This document shows positions 62,769-64,000 of a stretch of DNA of 64,000 bases, one piece after another. Every line of letters begins with the position of its first letter. Within the stretch, counting starts at the first letter, position 1. The notes under the pieces were generated by a model that was not told the DNA's origin, did not search any database, and saw only the letters and a list, made by a program, of their open reading frames with translations. This DNA is from Cheilinus undulatus (taxonomy: Eukaryota; Chordata; Actinopteri; Labriformes; Labridae): positions 26,787,855-26,851,854 of the forward strand of contig NC_054867.1 in NCBI RefSeq assembly GCF_018320785.1, read 5' to 3'. Made by a program: the position numbers and the translations under genes.

Positions 62769-64000
62769 CTTGAAAAGTGCTGCGGGTGTTTTAAGGGACT
62801 TCTCTCTGACTCTGGTCTCCTCTTCCTTCTCTGTCTTTTTCAGGAGCCTACAGAGAGTCCGAAAAGGGACAGTGCCATCCAGCCCCTCCCAGCTGCTAAC
62901 TCCTCTGATGTCAGGCTGCAGAGAGGCAAGGAGAATGATGATGAGGAGGGAGGAGGAGTGGTACCAAAGCCTGATCAGGTCCAGGCTCTGTGGAAAAGAA
63001 GAAAGGAAAGAACTGTTAGACACTTATTTTAGCCTAGAAATCAAAATGACCTAAAATCATGACAGAACATCAGCCAGTGTCTTTCTGTAACTAAAATAAG
63101 CCTGACAACTCAAAGGCAGACTTAAAAAAAAACCTAGAAAAATAAAGAACGGAAAGAGATAATGTGGTGAAAAACATCTAAAAAGTTAAAAGCAAAGTGT
63201 TGCCATGATTTCAGCGGGTGTTGTATGATTTGAAACAGAACTCTATTATAGAGAGCTTTCTGTTCCCTCTGCCAGCCTGCCAGAGAACAGCCAGCCACAA
63301 CATGGGCACAATTAACCCTTTACAGCTACACACACACAGTCCACTCATTCTCTCTGTACCCCCCACTGCAAACCAGACGTTCCTGTGTGGGAACACGCTG
63401 CACACACCACTGTGGGCTGTATATAATTACAATGCTTTACCTGGCACTGTGTCTGCATGTTAAATGAGGGCAGTCAACTTGTCTCTAGTTTCTGTATGAT
63501 CCACTCAACCCATTCAGTGATTTCATGACTCGGAGGAGCTTAACCCTTTGTGATTAAATACAGCTCTGCCAAAGAATGAGTTGTTGTTTTTGGTCTGCTT
63601 CAGCAAAGGGATCAAACACTCAGCATGAGTGAGAAACATGATGAGAGTGTTGTTACAAACTACAAAGGTTAATACATAGATACAGCTAGAAACAGAGTCA
63701 ATATTAAAACATAGAGACTTTAAATAAGTGAAAAAACACAGCTAAAGTATAACCTGATCTCTGCTTTCTAGAAATATTATGGAGTCCAGGTCGCCTTGTT
63801 TCATTATTTGTCGTTTCTTTTATTTAACACCTGTTTTAAGTTTTTAAATCTTATTCTTTAATTAAATCATATTTAAGCTGCTCCTCTTTTATTCAGTAAC
63901 TTTTCAAGTGTTTGTCTTTTATTCAGTATGTCTTCTTGTTTTTGTCCCTTTATTTTTCTTCATTCAGTGTGAGGTTTTTATGCCATATAAAACCCTTTGT
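62769..64000. other. rarg: rarg gamma-1 5' UTR and upstream sequence
   Basis: Minus-strand 5' leader of unknown length from 62769 up. It is less AT-rich to about 63010, and no stop interrupts the frame there until about 63023. From 63030 to 64000 nothing is recognised. Confidence 0.4.

Noticed and set aside
62769-63023. N-terminal extension of RAR gamma-1
   Set aside because: The frame is open upstream, but the downstream Met has good context and matches the human start; the extension has no RAR similarity.

Overview
The window is nuclear DNA from a teleost fish, probably a percomorph. It is AT-rich, has intron-split vertebrate genes, and carries many small fish-type DNA transposons, tRNA-derived SINEs and hAT, Tc1 and TTAA-target elements. 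Four protein-coding genes are recognisable by homology: znf740 (+, 3' part only), smug1 (+), calcoco1 (+) and rarg (-). The same four families lie near each other on human 12q13, so this is a conserved block. Exon borders below come from GT/GC-AG signals, reading phase and recalled human orthologues; no alignment was run.

Layout. 1-12.9 kb: 3' part of znf740. It holds seven single-zinc-finger exons of exactly 84 bases each, all in the same symmetric phase, then two canonical terminal exons and a long 3' UTR. The 84-base exons form three two-exon duplication units plus a single. Between them lie a foldback-type element, a hAT remnant and a nested pair of DNA transposons. 12.9-15.2 kb: intergenic repeats with two CTCF-like motifs. 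15.2-19.3 kb: smug1, a two-exon uracil-DNA glycosylase gene with a TIR element in its 3' UTR. 19.6-29.1 kb: calcoco1, with 13 coding exons, a complete 548-residue frame, two GC-AG introns and no C-terminal zinc finger. 29.1-33.0 kb: tandem SINEs and the presumed rarg 3' UTR. 33.1-62.8 kb: rarg, with seven shared exons and two alternative first coding exons: the gamma-2 type at 52.4 kb and the gamma-1 type at 62.8 kb. They give products of 486 and 494 residues. Its large introns hold most of the remaining repeats.

Function. znf740 (DNA-binding protein), rarg (retinoic-acid nuclear receptor) and calcoco1 (CoCoA: nuclear receptor coactivator and selective autophagy receptor in mammals) are regulatory. 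smug1 is base-excision repair. Calcoco1 and rarg are convergent neighbours.

The most unusual feature is the znf740 exon array. Each cassette can be included or skipped without changing frame. All fingers keep the same base-contact residues, so copy number would change binding length or strength more than sequence preference. Two pairs of these exons are identical base for base although their introns have diverged.
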